43,733 nucleotides of DNA. Origin: an uncultured Reyranella sp. (GTDB taxonomy: Bacteria > Pseudomonadota > Alphaproteobacteria > Reyranellales > Reyranellaceae). The position numbers and the translations under genes were made by a program. The DNA lies in the NCBI RefSeq assembly GCF_945957355.1, contig NZ_CAMFKM010000026.1:1-43733 (forward strand). Direction: 5' to 3'. Shown here one piece after another: positions 8,997-17,137 of the stretch; positions within the stretch are counted from its first letter, which is position 1; each line of letters starts with the position of its first letter. Below the pieces are notes generated by a model. The model was given only the letters and a program-made list of their open reading frames with translations, searched no databases and had not been told where the DNA came from.

Positions 8997-9031
8997 CGGC
9001 CCGCCCGGCCGCCCCGTAGAACGGGGTCACC

Positions 9032-10258
9032 GTGACCCACGACGTCAGTCTCACCTACTCCCGCTTCGAGCACATGCCACCGTCCGCCGTGGCGCTGGCA
9101 GTGCTTCTGCATGTCGGTGTCGGACTGGCCCTGTTCTGGATCTCGCCACTGCGGCCGGTCGACCGCTTCGAGGACGCCATCGAGATCACGATGGACGCGC
9201 CCGAGGCGCCGCCCGCGGTCGCCGAGCAGAAGACCGAGCCGACGCCGCAGCCCGCCGTCACGCCCGCTCCACCACCGCCACCGCCCGCACCCGTGGCCAG
9301 CGCGCCGACGCCCACCCCGCAGCCTGCACCGCCCATGCGTCTCGGTCTGCCGCCGCCTGCCGCCGAGCGCAGCACGAACCCGCGCGACGTCGCCGGTGCC
9401 GAAAAACCCTCCCCACGCGCGACGGACATGCCCACGCCCGACAAGGTGCAGGAGGCAGGGCCGAAGGAGGAATCCAAGCCCGCGGAGGCCAAGCCGCAGG
9501 AAGCAAAGGAGGAGCCCCGGCAGGAGCCACCCGAACCGCAGCAACAGCAGCAGCAGCAGGCACTCGCCCAGCCGGTCCCGCCGCCGCAACCGCAGCAACA
9601 GGCGCTGGCCAAACCCGAGCCGCCGCCACCTCCCCCTCCGCCGTCGCTCGAACAGGCCCTGCCCCCTCTCGATGCGCCGCCGCCGCCCGTGACCGAGCGG
9701 GACGTACCGAAGCCTCTGCCGGTTCCCCGCCCGGCACCGCCGGCGCCCCCGCAACAACAGGCGGCGCGGCCGGCGCCGCCGCCTCCGGCACCCGCCCCGG
9801 CCCATCGGCCCCCGCCCCCTGCGCCGCCCCAGCAGCAGCCCCGGCCGTCCCCCCTGACGGCTCAGCCGCAGAGACCAGCGCCTCGGGGTTCCGATTCGCA
9901 GGCAGCCGCCCAGCCCTCCGCCGTCTTTCGCAATCCCGCGGACGATTACGGGCAAAAGCGCGCGCAGGAGCAGTATCTCTGGCAGGTGATGCGCAGGATC
10001 GCGCAATTCCCCTACGTTCCGAAGAACACCAACACGATCCGCGAGGAAGGCACGGTGCTGACGCGCGTGACGATCGCGCGCGACGGACAGCTGCTCAACG
10101 TGGTCATCGAGAAATCGAGCGGTCTGCCCTCGCTCGATGCCGGCGTGATGGAGACGATCCGCCGCGCCAGCCCCTACCCGCCGCTGCCCGCCGACATCCG
10201 GGGCGACCGGCACACGTTCCAGCTTCCCGTCAGCTTCCGTTACAACGAGCAGCGCTGA
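9032..10258 (+). CDS. TonB-like energy transducer, first paralogue
   Basis: 408 residues. After about 20 cytoplasmic residues there is one membrane helix (about 21-38), a very long Pro/Ala/Gln/Glu-rich spacer (about 50-300), and a C-terminal TonB domain (about 318-405) with the usual pattern: VLTRVTIARDGQLLNVV, KSSGLPSLDAGVMETIRRA and PYPPLPADI. GTG 9032 is chosen because the tandem paralogue starts with the same GTG-Thr-His-Asp codons and shares an upstream 9-mer. The spacer has polyglutamine and polyproline runs that could shift in length. No exbB or exbD lies in the window, so the energising partner must be elsewhere. The membrane helix lacks an obvious SxxxH motif, though Ser18 (PPSAVALAVLLH) and His27 are candidates. 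Confidence 0.88.
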   Translation: MTHDVSLTYSRFEHMPPSAVALAVLLHVGVGLALFWISPLRPVDRFEDAIEITMDAPEAPPAVAEQKTEPTPQPAVTPAPPPPPPAPVASAPTPTPQPAPPMRLGLPPPAAERSTNPRDVAGAEKPSPRATDMPTPDKVQEAGPKEESKPAEAKPQEAKEEPRQEPPEPQQQQQQQALAQPVPPPQPQQQALAKPEPPPPPPPPSLEQALPPLDAPPPPVTERDVPKPLPVPRPAPPAPPQQQAARPAPPPPAPAPAHRPPPPAPPQQQPRPSPLTAQPQRPAPRGSDSQAAAQPSAVFRNPADDYGQKRAQEQYLWQVMRRIAQFPYVPKNTNTIREEGTVLTRVTIARDGQLLNVVIEKSSGLPSLDAGVMETIRRASPYPPLPADIRGDRHTFQLPVSFRYNEQR

Positions 10259-10324
10259 GACTGCCGGCTCCGCCGCCGATCCGGCTGGCCGAGGGTGCCG
10301 GGCGGACGTAGAACGTGCAGTGCC

Positions 10325-11359
10325 GTGACACACGACAGCCTCATCCGGGCGCAATCGGGGCGCATGTCGCCGGCGGCGCTTGCCCTGGCGATCGGCCTGC
10401 ACGGGGCCGTTGCGGCGGCCCTGTGGTGGGCCGTGCCGACACGCCGCTTCGATCATGCGGAAACGCCGATCATGGTCTCGATCGAGCCCCAGCCCGCGTC
10501 GGCCGGCACTGCGGCGGCACCCACGTCTCCCATGTCGGTCGCGTCGCCTGCGGCCGAAGCCATTCCGACCGAATCCGCGCAAACCGAGGCGAAGCGCGTC
10601 GAACCGGCTCCGCCCGAGGCCGAAACGACGCCCGAGCCGCCGCAGCAGGCCGCCCTCGCGCCTGTCGCTCCCGAACCTGCCGTTCCCAGGCCTGTCGAGC
10701 CCACACCGGCTCCGCCGCCGTCCCGCAGGGTCGAGCCTTCGCCGGCTCCCGCTCCCGTTCCAACTCCCGCGCCGCCCAGCGAACAGGTCGCGGAGCCGGC
10801 GCCCGCACCGGCCGAGACGGCCACCGCTGCTCCTGAACCTCCCACCGCAGCGGAGGCAGAGGCCGCCTGGCAGACCGATGCCTCGTCGTGGAAACCGCAG
10901 GTGACGCTGGAGCGATCGCCGGCGCCGCCGCCCCGTCCGGTCCGCCCGCCGACGCGCCCGCCGACCGCGCCGCGCACGGCCCAGGCGCCGGGCACGCGGC
11001 TTCAGGACTATCCGCCGCAGACCTCGAGTCTCGGAGGGCCCTCGACCAGTTCCTTCGACTCCGCGATGGGCGATGGCGGCGCCCGCAACGACTATCTGTC
11101 GCGCGTGTACCGCCACATCGATCCCTATCGCGACTATCCCGCCGCCGCCCGCGCCGCCCGGCAGCATGGCCGGGTCGTCACCCGGGTTACCATCAGCCGG
11201 GCCGGCGAACTGCTCGACATCAGGCTCGATCGTTCGAGCGGCTGGCCGCTGATCGACAATGCGGAGATGGCGGCGATCCGCCGGGCCATGCCCCTGCCGC
11301 CAGTGCCCGACGGCATGCGCGGCGACCCGATCGTCCTCGTCCTGCCGATGAATTACTGA
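10325..11359 (+). CDS. TonB-like energy transducer, second paralogue
   Basis: 344 residues with the same plan as the gene before it: a short cytoplasmic N-terminus, a helix (about 16-33), a Pro/Ala/Glu spacer (about 45-235) and a TonB C-terminal domain (about 255-344) with RVVTRVTISRAGELLDIRL, RSSGWPLIDNAEMAAIRRA and PLPPVPDGM. The GTG start at 10325 gives VTHDS, matching VTHDV of the first copy; the open frame begins ten codons earlier at 10295 without support. The spacers have diverged while the two ends are conserved, which indicates tandem duplication. The partner outer-membrane receptor and ExbBD are not in the window. It converges on the DUF3501 gene 16 bases away. Confidence 0.86.
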   Translation: MTHDSLIRAQSGRMSPAALALAIGLHGAVAAALWWAVPTRRFDHAETPIMVSIEPQPASAGTAAAPTSPMSVASPAAEAIPTESAQTEAKRVEPAPPEAETTPEPPQQAALAPVAPEPAVPRPVEPTPAPPPSRRVEPSPAPAPVPTPAPPSEQVAEPAPAPAETATAAPEPPTAAEAEAAWQTDASSWKPQVTLERSPAPPPRPVRPPTRPPTAPRTAQAPGTRLQDYPPQTSSLGGPSTSSFDSAMGDGGARNDYLSRVYRHIDPYRDYPAAARAARQHGRVVTRVTISRAGELLDIRLDRSSGWPLIDNAEMAAIRRAMPLPPVPDGMRGDPIVLVLPMNY

Positions 11360-11375
11360 CGAAGGCTGCCGCCGC

Positions 11376-11960
11376 TCAGGCGAAATCCGCCGAAAGCGCC
11401 TGGCGCACGGGAGCCGGCATCACGGCCATGTGGCCGTAGTTGGCGTGATCGAAGCCGACGACGACATCGCCGCTGCCGCTCCTGAAGGCCTCGACCTGCG
11501 CCGGCGTGAAGGGAAAGCGGATGAACTGCACCGACGACGCCTTGCCGTCCTCGCGCGAACGCTCCTGGTCGTCCTCCGGCACGCCGCGGATCGTCTCGCC
11601 GCCGACCCGGATGAAGGCCTTGTGCTCGACGCCGCCCAAGGTGCCGAGCACGCGCGCGCGCCGCAGCGGATCGTCGATCTCGAACATCACGGTCGCGACC
11701 AGCTCGTTGCCGGTGGGAATCAGCGGATTGTAGGCTGCGAGCTCGTCGGGGAGCTGCTCGGCGCCGCCCTTCTCGATGAAGAGCATCTCGTGCACCTGGT
11801 GCAGCATCGTGTCGAAGGACTCGAAGTAGAACGTCGCGAACGGTCCGACTTCGAGCCGGCGGTTCTTCTTGATCTCGGAAACCTGCTTGCGGCGTTCGGC
11901 GCGCAGCTTGGCGTACTCCGCGATCGGGATGATGTCGGAGGCGTCGATCTTGCGCGGCAT
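11376..11960 (-). CDS. DUF3501-family protein
   Basis: 194 residues, probably cytoplasmic, no signal peptide or helices. I recognise it as DUF3501 mainly by its context and by the EYAKLRAERRKQVSEIKKNRR opening region. This family is commonly encoded beside rubrerythrin and a two-cluster Fe-S oxidoreductase in alpha- and betaproteobacteria, exactly as here. Its ATG overlaps the TGA of the oxidoreductase gene by one base (TGATG), so translation is coupled. A role with the oxidoreductase in peroxide or iron metabolism is an inference; no catalytic motif is visible. Confidence 0.82.
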   Translation of the reverse strand: MPRKIDASDIIPIAEYAKLRAERRKQVSEIKKNRRLEVGPFATFYFESFDTMLHQVHEMLFIEKGGAEQLPDELAAYNPLIPTGNELVATVMFEIDDPLRRARVLGTLGGVEHKAFIRVGGETIRGVPEDDQERSREDGKASSVQFIRFPFTPAQVEAFRSGSGDVVVGFDHANYGHMAVMPAPVRQALSADFA

Positions 11961-13318
11961 CACTTGTCCGTCCCGGCAAGCCCGTAGGCCTGCGCCAGAA
12001 GTTCGATCGGATGGCTGGCGCGCGAGGGCTTGGGCGCCGTGTCGCCCGCCGTCATCTCCATCACCTGCATCAGGTGATCGGCGGCCAGCGGGCACTCCGA
12101 GGCGACGAAGCTGGTGTCGTTCTTGAGCGCGGCCTGCGCGGCGGGCTTGCCGACCTTCACCGCCGTCTCGAAGTTCTCGGTCCGCGCGCCCCAGATGCCG
12201 CCATGGCCGCTGCAGCGCTCGATCACCGCGACACGCGTCTTCGGCACCAGGCGCAGCATCTCGGCCGCCTTGGCGCCCATGTTCTGTGCCCGCGCATGAC
12301 AGGCGAGATGGACGCTGACCCCGCCTTCCAGGGGTTCCAGGCCCGGCGCAAGCCCGTGCTTCTTGGCGATGTCGACGACATATTCGGACAGGTCGAAGGT
12401 GGCGTTCGACAGCCGCTCGATCGCCGGATCCTTTGGACAGATCAGGGGCCATTCGAACTTGAGCATCAGGGCGCAGGACGGCGTCAGCGCGATGATGTCG
12501 TAGCCCTTGTCGACCCACGGCAGCAGGGCCGCCGAGACCTCCCTCGCCGCGTTGGCCACCGATTCGATGTCGCCGAGCTCGAGCTTGGGCATGCCGCAGC
12601 AGGCCGGATGCACGACCTCGGTCTCGACGCCGTTCTTGGCCAGCACGGCCCGCGCGGCGGAGCCGATGTCGGTGTTGTTGAAGTTCACGAAGCAGGTCGC
12701 GTAGAGGACGGCCTTGCGCTTGCCGAAGGCGGGCGCCGCCTCGTTCAGCACCACGCCTTCGCGACGGGCGCGGATCTCGAAGGTCTCGCCGGCGTAGCGC
12801 GGCAGCCGGGCGCCGTGATGAATGCCGGTCCAGCGCTCCATGCTGTGGCGCGTCACCGTATTGTGCTCGTCGGTCGCCCAGTTCACGGCCGAGGCGAGGA
12901 ACGTGCCCAGGCGGCCGCTGCGATCGGTGTCGGCCAGCTGTTTATCGACGAAGTCGACGCCCTTCTTGCGCGCCTGCACCGCACGGTGGCGCAGCATCAG
13001 GTGCGGGAAATCCAGCGCCCATTCGTGCGGCGGCACGTAGGGACACTTGGTCATGAAGCACATGTCGCAGAGCGTGCAGGCTTCCTCGACCTGCGCGTAG
13101 TCTTCCTTCTTCACGCCATCGAGTTCGCCGGTCGGGCCGTTGTCGATCAGATCGAAGAGACGCGGAAAGGAGTCGCACAGGTTGAAGCAGCGGCGACAGC
13201 CGTGACAGATGTCGAAGACGCGCTCCATCTCCTTCTCGAGGGCCTTTTCGTCCCAGAACCAGGGATTCTGCCAGTCGAGATCGTGGCGGATCGGTGCTTC
13301 GAGGCTGCCTTCGCGCAT
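11960..13318 (-). CDS. (Fe-S)-binding oxidoreductase, GlpC/HdrD-like
   Basis: 452 residues. The N-terminal third has two ferredoxin-type 4Fe-4S motifs: CHGCRRCFNLC, and CTLCDMCFMTKCP after about 50 residues. The C-terminal half has cysteine-rich CCG-domain segments (HPACCGMPKLE near 240 and ERCSGHGGIWG near 370), as in GlpC and heterodisulfide reductase subunit D. It is therefore an electron-transfer protein, soluble or peripherally bound. Start ATG 13318 follows a terminator hairpin by only 28 bases and has no strong ribosome site. It lies between rubrerythrin and DUF3501 genes on the same strand; supplying electrons to rubrerythrin, which here lacks its own rubredoxin domain, is a reasonable inference. 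Confidence 0.9.
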   Translation of the reverse strand: MREGSLEAPIRHDLDWQNPWFWDEKALEKEMERVFDICHGCRRCFNLCDSFPRLFDLIDNGPTGELDGVKKEDYAQVEEACTLCDMCFMTKCPYVPPHEWALDFPHLMLRHRAVQARKKGVDFVDKQLADTDRSGRLGTFLASAVNWATDEHNTVTRHSMERWTGIHHGARLPRYAGETFEIRARREGVVLNEAAPAFGKRKAVLYATCFVNFNNTDIGSAARAVLAKNGVETEVVHPACCGMPKLELGDIESVANAAREVSAALLPWVDKGYDIIALTPSCALMLKFEWPLICPKDPAIERLSNATFDLSEYVVDIAKKHGLAPGLEPLEGGVSVHLACHARAQNMGAKAAEMLRLVPKTRVAVIERCSGHGGIWGARTENFETAVKVGKPAAQAALKNDTSFVASECPLAADHLMQVMEMTAGDTAPKPSRASHPIELLAQAYGLAGTDK

Positions 13319-13346
13319 GGTCGCTCGCTTCGTGACGGGGAGCGGG

Positions 13347-13377
13347 AAGAAAAAGGGGACCCGCGCGGGGTCCCCTT
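13347..13377 (-). terminator. Rho-independent terminator after rubrerythrin
   Basis: Arms GGGGACCC (13355-13362) and GGGTCCCC (13368-13375), extended by AA/TT to 10 pairs with a 5-base loop. On the minus strand the stem runs into five T residues. It lies about 20 bases past the rubrerythrin stop and before the Fe-S oxidoreductase gene, so it should lower expression of the two downstream genes. Confidence 0.85.
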
Positions 13378-13395
13378 CGGAACGAGCCCGGGGGC

Positions 13396-13815
13396 TCAGC
13401 TCATCGAGTCGAGGGCCTTCTGGAAGCGGCCGGCGTGGCTCTTCTCGGCCTTGGCGAGGGTCTCGAACCAGTCGGCGACCTCGGCGAAGCCTTCTTCGCG
13501 CGCGGTGCGCGCCATGCCCGGGTACATGTCGGTGTACTCGTGCGTCTCGCCGGCGATCGCGGCCTTGAGGTTGCTGTCGGTCGGACCGATCGGCAGGCCG
13601 GTGGCCGGGTCGCCGCTCACCTCGAGGAACTCGAGATGGCCGTGGGCATGGCCGGTCTCGCCCTCGGCGGTCGAACGGAAGACGACGGCGACGTCGTTGT
13701 AGCCTTCCACGTCGGCCTTCTGGGCGAAATACAGGTAGCGGCGATTGGCCTGGCTTTCGCCAGCGAAAGCGGCCTTCAGATTGTCTTCGGTCTTGGATCC
13801 CTTGAGGTTCGCCAT
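13396..13815 (-). CDS. Rubrerythrin-like diiron protein without rubredoxin domain
   Basis: 139-residue ferritin-like four-helix protein expected to reduce peroxide or handle iron at a diiron site. Ligand segments are visible in each helix: AGESQANRRY (Glu about 19), the EGETGHAHGH motif (ExxH), AGETHEYTDMYP, and AKAEKSHAGRF (ExxH). The C-terminal rubredoxin domain of classical rubrerythrin is absent, so an external electron donor is needed; the adjacent Fe-S oxidoreductase is a candidate. A perfect Irr-box palindrome lies about 80 bases upstream, and irr itself is the next gene, so control by iron status through Irr is strongly suggested. Confidence 0.94.
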   Translation of the reverse strand: MANLKGSKTEDNLKAAFAGESQANRRYLYFAQKADVEGYNDVAVVFRSTAEGETGHAHGHLEFLEVSGDPATGLPIGPTDSNLKAAIAGETHEYTDMYPGMARTAREEGFAEVADWFETLAKAEKSHAGRFQKALDSMS

Positions 13816-13895
13816 GGTCCTTCTCCCTTTGTGATCGGCCCATCCGCCAATCTCACGGGAGGGATTTAGGAGGCCCTGCCCGAAAGCGTCAAGCA

Positions 13896-13914
13896 GTTTA
13901 GAAACATTCTAAAC
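13896..13914 (-). promoter_or_regulatory. Irr box (iron control element) upstream of rubrerythrin
   Basis: Perfect palindrome GTTTAGAA-ACA-TTCTAAAC, matching the described alphaproteobacterial Irr box (TTTAGAA, three bases, TTCTAAA). It lies in the 124-base gap between the rubrerythrin start (13815) and the irr stop (13940), in an A/T-rich patch. The only gene starting from this gap is rubrerythrin. Confidence 0.88.
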
Positions 13915-13939
13915 AATTGCAAACGCTTCGCAGTCGCCG

Positions 13940-14347
13940 CTAGCGGCGGACTCGAACGATCACGTCGACGCGGGAGAGGCTGGTGCCCTTGGGCGGGGCC
14001 GGCAGGCCGTCGACGGTGACGCTGTCGGACGGGAAATCGTGCAGTTCGCCGTCGGTCTCGACGTAGAAGTGGTGATGGTGACCGGTATTGGTGTCGAAAT
14101 AGGATCGCCCGGGCGCCACGACGACCTCGCGCAGCAGGCCGGCATCGCGAAACTGGTTCAAGGTATTGTAGACCGTGGCCAGCGAAACCGGCATGCGGCC
14201 GGCCTTCACTTCTGCATGCAGGCTCTCCGCCGTGACGTGACGGTGGCCGCCTTCGAACAGCACGCGCGCGAGCGCCACACGCTGGCGGGTTGGCCGCAGG
14301 CCTGCCGCGCGAAGGCTGACGGTGAAATCGGGGCTATTGCCAGACAT
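13940..14347 (-). CDS. irr: Iron response regulator Irr (Fur family)
   Basis: 135-residue Fur-superfamily DNA-binding regulator. The winged helix has LRPTRQRVALARVLF, then HVTAESLHAEV and SLATVYNTLNQF, and the dimer domain carries the four-His run GHHHHFYVETDGELHDFP (His90-93) typical of Irr. There is no cysteine in the protein, so the structural CxxC zinc site of Fur and PerR is missing, and there is no N-terminal Cys-Pro haem motif as in Bradyrhizobium Irr. Irr senses iron through haem status and represses or activates genes through Irr boxes, one of which lies beyond its own stop. It is divergent from fabA, an arrangement also known in Bradyrhizobium and relatives. Confidence 0.93.
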   Translation of the reverse strand: MSGNSPDFTVSLRAAGLRPTRQRVALARVLFEGGHRHVTAESLHAEVKAGRMPVSLATVYNTLNQFRDAGLLREVVVAPGRSYFDTNTGHHHHFYVETDGELHDFPSDSVTVDGLPAPPKGTSLSRVDVIVRVRR

Positions 14348-14481
14348 GGTGACAGTCTTATGTAAGCAGGAGAAGAAGACAAGAAAAGGGCTACACCGGC
14401 CGGATGAGCCGGTTTGCGCCGGGCGTCCGGCATCCTTATTCTGGCCCTGAAGCCCTCCGGGCGGCCTGTGGGACGGTGAAT

Positions 14482-15021
14482 GTGAGCGAGCACGAGCAGA
14501 AGAACAGTTACACTTTCGAAGACTTGATCGAATGCGCCAAGGGCAACCTTTTCGGTCCCGGGAACGCCCAGCTGCCGCTGCCGCCGATGCTGATGTTCGA
14601 CCGTATCGTCAAGATCGACGCCGCCGGAGGCAAATACGGGAAGGGCGAGATCGTGGCCGAGCTCGACGTGAAGCCGGACCTCTGGTTCTTCGCCTGCCAC
14701 TTCAAGGGCGACCCGGTGATGCCGGGCTGCCTGGGCCTCGATGCGCTCTGGCAGATGCTGGGGTTCTTCCTGGGCTGGATGAAGGCCCCCGGCCGCGGCC
14801 GGGCGATCGGCGTGGGCGAGGTCAAGCTGACCGGCATGATCGTGCCGACCGTGAAGAAGCTGACCTATCACGTGCATCCCAAGCGCCTGATCCTGCGTCG
14901 CCTGGTCATGGGCGTCGGCGACGGCTTCGTGACCGCCGATGGCAATCCGGTCTACGAGGCGATCGACATGAAGGTCGGCTTGGTCAAGGACGGCCCGGTG
15001 CCGGCCGGAGCGGCAGTCTGA
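14482..15021 (+). CDS. fabA: 3-hydroxydecanoyl-ACP dehydratase/isomerase
   Basis: Dehydrates 3-hydroxydecanoyl-ACP and isomerises trans-2 to cis-3-decenoyl-ACP, the entry to unsaturated fatty acids. From GTG 14482 the product is 179 residues (E. coli FabA is about 172). Catalytic His73 is in CHFKGDPVMPG and Asp87 in LGLDALWQ; the N-terminal block LFGPGNAQLPLPPMLMFDRI is diagnostic of FabA over FabZ. An upstream GTG at 14476 and an ATG at 14404 are in frame; 14482 gives the family-typical N-terminus (SEHEQKNSYTFEDL), but the ribosome site is weak, so the start is uncertain. The stop overlaps the fabB start (TGATG). Confidence 0.95.
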   Translation: MSEHEQKNSYTFEDLIECAKGNLFGPGNAQLPLPPMLMFDRIVKIDAAGGKYGKGEIVAELDVKPDLWFFACHFKGDPVMPGCLGLDALWQMLGFFLGWMKAPGRGRAIGVGEVKLTGMIVPTVKKLTYHVHPKRLILRRLVMGVGDGFVTADGNPVYEAIDMKVGLVKDGPVPAGAAV

Positions 15022-16268
15022 TGAAGCGTGTCGTCGTCACGGGCCTGGGCATCGTCTCGCCGATCGGCAACAACGCTGCCGAGGTCACGCAGTCCCTGAA
15101 GGAAGGCAAGTCCGGCATCGAGTTCATGCCGCAGTACAAGGAGCTCGGCTTCCGCAGCCAGGTCGCCGGCACGCTCAAGCTCAATGTCGAGGAGCTGGTC
15201 GACCGCCGCCTCATGCGCTTCATGGGCAACGGCAGCGCCTACGCCTATCTCGCAATGAAGGAAGCGATCGCCGACGCCGGTCTCGGCGAAGCCGAGATTT
15301 CCAACGAGCGCACCGGCCTGATCGCCGGCTCTGGCGGGCCGACGACCGGCGCCATCGTGCAGTCGGCGATCGTTGCCAAGGAGAAGGGCCCCAAGCGCGT
15401 CGGTCCCTTCCAGGTGCCGCGCGCCATGTGCAGCACCGTCTCGGCGAACCTCGCCACGGCCTTCAAGATCAAGGGGCTCAGCTATTCGATCAGCTCGGCC
15501 TGCTCGACCTCGGCGCACTGCATCGGCAACGCCGTCGAGACCATCCAGCTCGGCAAGGCCGACCGCATGTTCGCGGGCGGCGGCGAGGAGCTGGAATGGA
15601 CGCTGTCGGTTCTGTTCGACGCCATGGGTGCCATGTCGTCCAAGTTCAACGACACGCCGCAGCGCGCGAGCCGTGCCTACGACAAGGATCGAGACGGCTT
15701 CGTGATCGCGGGCGGCGGCGGCATCGTGGTGCTCGAGGAGCTCGAGACCGCCAAAGCGCGCGGCGCCAGGATCTACGCCGAGGTGACCGGCTATGGCGCC
15801 ACGTCCGACGGGGCCGACATGGTGGCACCGTCCGGCGAAGGCGCCCTCCGCTGCATGAGGCTCGCCCTTGCAGGCTTCCCCGGCACGCCGCTGCGCAACG
15901 CGCCCGTCGACTACATCAACACCCACGGCACGGCGACGCCGGTCGGCGACATCACCGAACTCGACGCGATCCGCGCGGTGTTCGGCGAGCGGCAGCCCGA
16001 CAAACTGCCGACCGTGAGCTCGACCAAGTCGCTGACCGGCCACAGCCAGGGCGCGACCGGTGCGCACGAGGCGATCTACTCGCTTCTGATGATGAAGCAC
16101 GACTTCATCGCGGCCTCGGCCAACATCGAGAACCTCGACCCCGGCGCCGAGGGCTATCCCATCGCCCGCGAGCGGATCGACAAGGCCGGCCTCCAGACCG
16201 TGATGTCGAACAGCTTCGGCTTCGGCGGCACCAACGCCTGCCTCCTGCTCTCCCGCTACGATCACTGA
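15021..16268 (+). CDS. fabB: 3-oxoacyl-ACP synthase I
   Basis: Condensing enzyme that extends acyl-ACP, including the cis-3-decenoyl product of FabA. 415 residues. Active-site Cys161 is in SSACSTSAHCIG, His302 in NTHGTATPVGD and His341 in TGHSQGATGAHE, with Lys336 just before it. Pairing with fabA makes FabB more likely than FabF. The ATG overlaps the fabA TGA by one base, so the two are translationally coupled; fabI follows after 11 bases. Together they form the fabA-fabB-fabI group known beside irr in alphaproteobacteria. Confidence 0.96.
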   Translation: MKRVVVTGLGIVSPIGNNAAEVTQSLKEGKSGIEFMPQYKELGFRSQVAGTLKLNVEELVDRRLMRFMGNGSAYAYLAMKEAIADAGLGEAEISNERTGLIAGSGGPTTGAIVQSAIVAKEKGPKRVGPFQVPRAMCSTVSANLATAFKIKGLSYSISSACSTSAHCIGNAVETIQLGKADRMFAGGGEELEWTLSVLFDAMGAMSSKFNDTPQRASRAYDKDRDGFVIAGGGGIVVLEELETAKARGARIYAEVTGYGATSDGADMVAPSGEGALRCMRLALAGFPGTPLRNAPVDYINTHGTATPVGDITELDAIRAVFGERQPDKLPTVSSTKSLTGHSQGATGAHEAIYSLLMMKHDFIAASANIENLDPGAEGYPIARERIDKAGLQTVMSNSFGFGGTNACLLLSRYDH

Positions 16269-16279
16269 GGCGGATTCAA

Positions 16280-17128
16280 ATGCCCAACGATCCTGTCGCC
16301 AGGTCTCTGCCTGACGTGCCCAAACTCATGGCCGGCAAACGCGGCCTGATCATGGGCGTAGCCAACAGTCACTCGATCGCCTGGGGCATCACCCAGGCGC
16401 TGCATGCCGCCGGCGCCGAGATGGCCTTCACCTACCAGGGAGCTGCCTTCGGCAAGCGCGTGCTGCCGATGGTGCAGAAGCTCGGCTCTAAAGTGGTGGT
16501 CGAGGCCGATGTCGAGGACGAGGCCAGCCTCGACCGGCTGTTCGAGACGCTGAAGAAAGAGTGGGGCCGCCTCGATTTCGTGGTCCATGCCATCGCCTTC
16601 TCCGACAAGGAGGAGCTGAAGGGGCGCTACGTCGACACGAGCAAGGCCAACTTCCAGCGCAGCCTCACCATCTCCTGCTACTCCTTCACCGAGATCGCGC
16701 GCCGCGCGCTGCCGCTGATGACCGAGGGCGGCAGCATGATCACGCTGACCTACGAAGGCTCGACGCGGGTGATGCCGTCCTACAACGTGATGGGCGTGGC
16801 CAAGGCCGCGCTCGAGGCCAGCGTACGCTACCTCGCGGCCGATCTCGGCCCGCAGGGCGTGAGGGTGAACGCGATCTCGCCCGGCCCGATGCGCACCCTG
16901 GCCGGCGCCGTGATCGGCGGCGCGCGCTACGTCTATCGCGTGTCGCGCGACGCGGCGCCGCTCCGCCGCAACGTCGAGCTGACGGATGTCGGCGGTGCCG
17001 CGCTCTACTACCTGTCGGATCTCAGCGCCGGCGTCACCGGCACCGTCCACTTCGTCGATTCCGGCTATCACGCGATCGGCCTGCCGCACGACGGCAGCGC
17101 CGCGCCGAGCGCCAGCGGCGAGCAGTAG
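16280..17128 (+). CDS. fabI: Enoyl-ACP reductase
   Basis: Short-chain dehydrogenase-fold enzyme that reduces trans-2-enoyl-ACP with NADH, the last step of each elongation cycle. 282 residues. The cofactor loop is GVANSHSIAWGI (26-37), and the catalytic set is Tyr158, Tyr168 and Lys175 (TYEGSTRVMPSYNVMGVAK), with the 10- and 7-residue spacings typical of FabI. ATG 16280 starts 11 bases after fabB, and GAGG lies upstream. A C-terminal tail of Ala/Ser/Gly residues is extra. It converges on the dioxygenase gene with a 9-base gap. Confidence 0.96.
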   Translation: MPNDPVARSLPDVPKLMAGKRGLIMGVANSHSIAWGITQALHAAGAEMAFTYQGAAFGKRVLPMVQKLGSKVVVEADVEDEASLDRLFETLKKEWGRLDFVVHAIAFSDKEELKGRYVDTSKANFQRSLTISCYSFTEIARRALPLMTEGGSMITLTYEGSTRVMPSYNVMGVAKAALEASVRYLAADLGPQGVRVNAISPGPMRTLAGAVIGGARYVYRVSRDAAPLRRNVELTDVGGAALYYLSDLSAGVTGTVHFVDSGYHAIGLPHDGSAAPSASGEQ

Positions 17129-17137
17129 GCCGCCGCC

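Noticed and set aside
9530..9690. Short CAG/CCG tandem repeat tract as a separate repeat element
   Set aside because: It is the in-frame Gln/Pro-rich part of the TonB spacer and needs no further explanation.
8993..11167. 724-codon open frame opposite the two TonB-like genes
   Set aside because: The translation is Arg/Gly-rich noise produced by the Pro-rich spacers on the other strand. It crosses two genes and has no motif.
11960..13843. Longer start for the Fe-S oxidoreductase running through the rubrerythrin gene
   Set aside because: The extra residues are an off-frame reading of rubrerythrin and cross a terminator; family similarity begins at ATG 13318.
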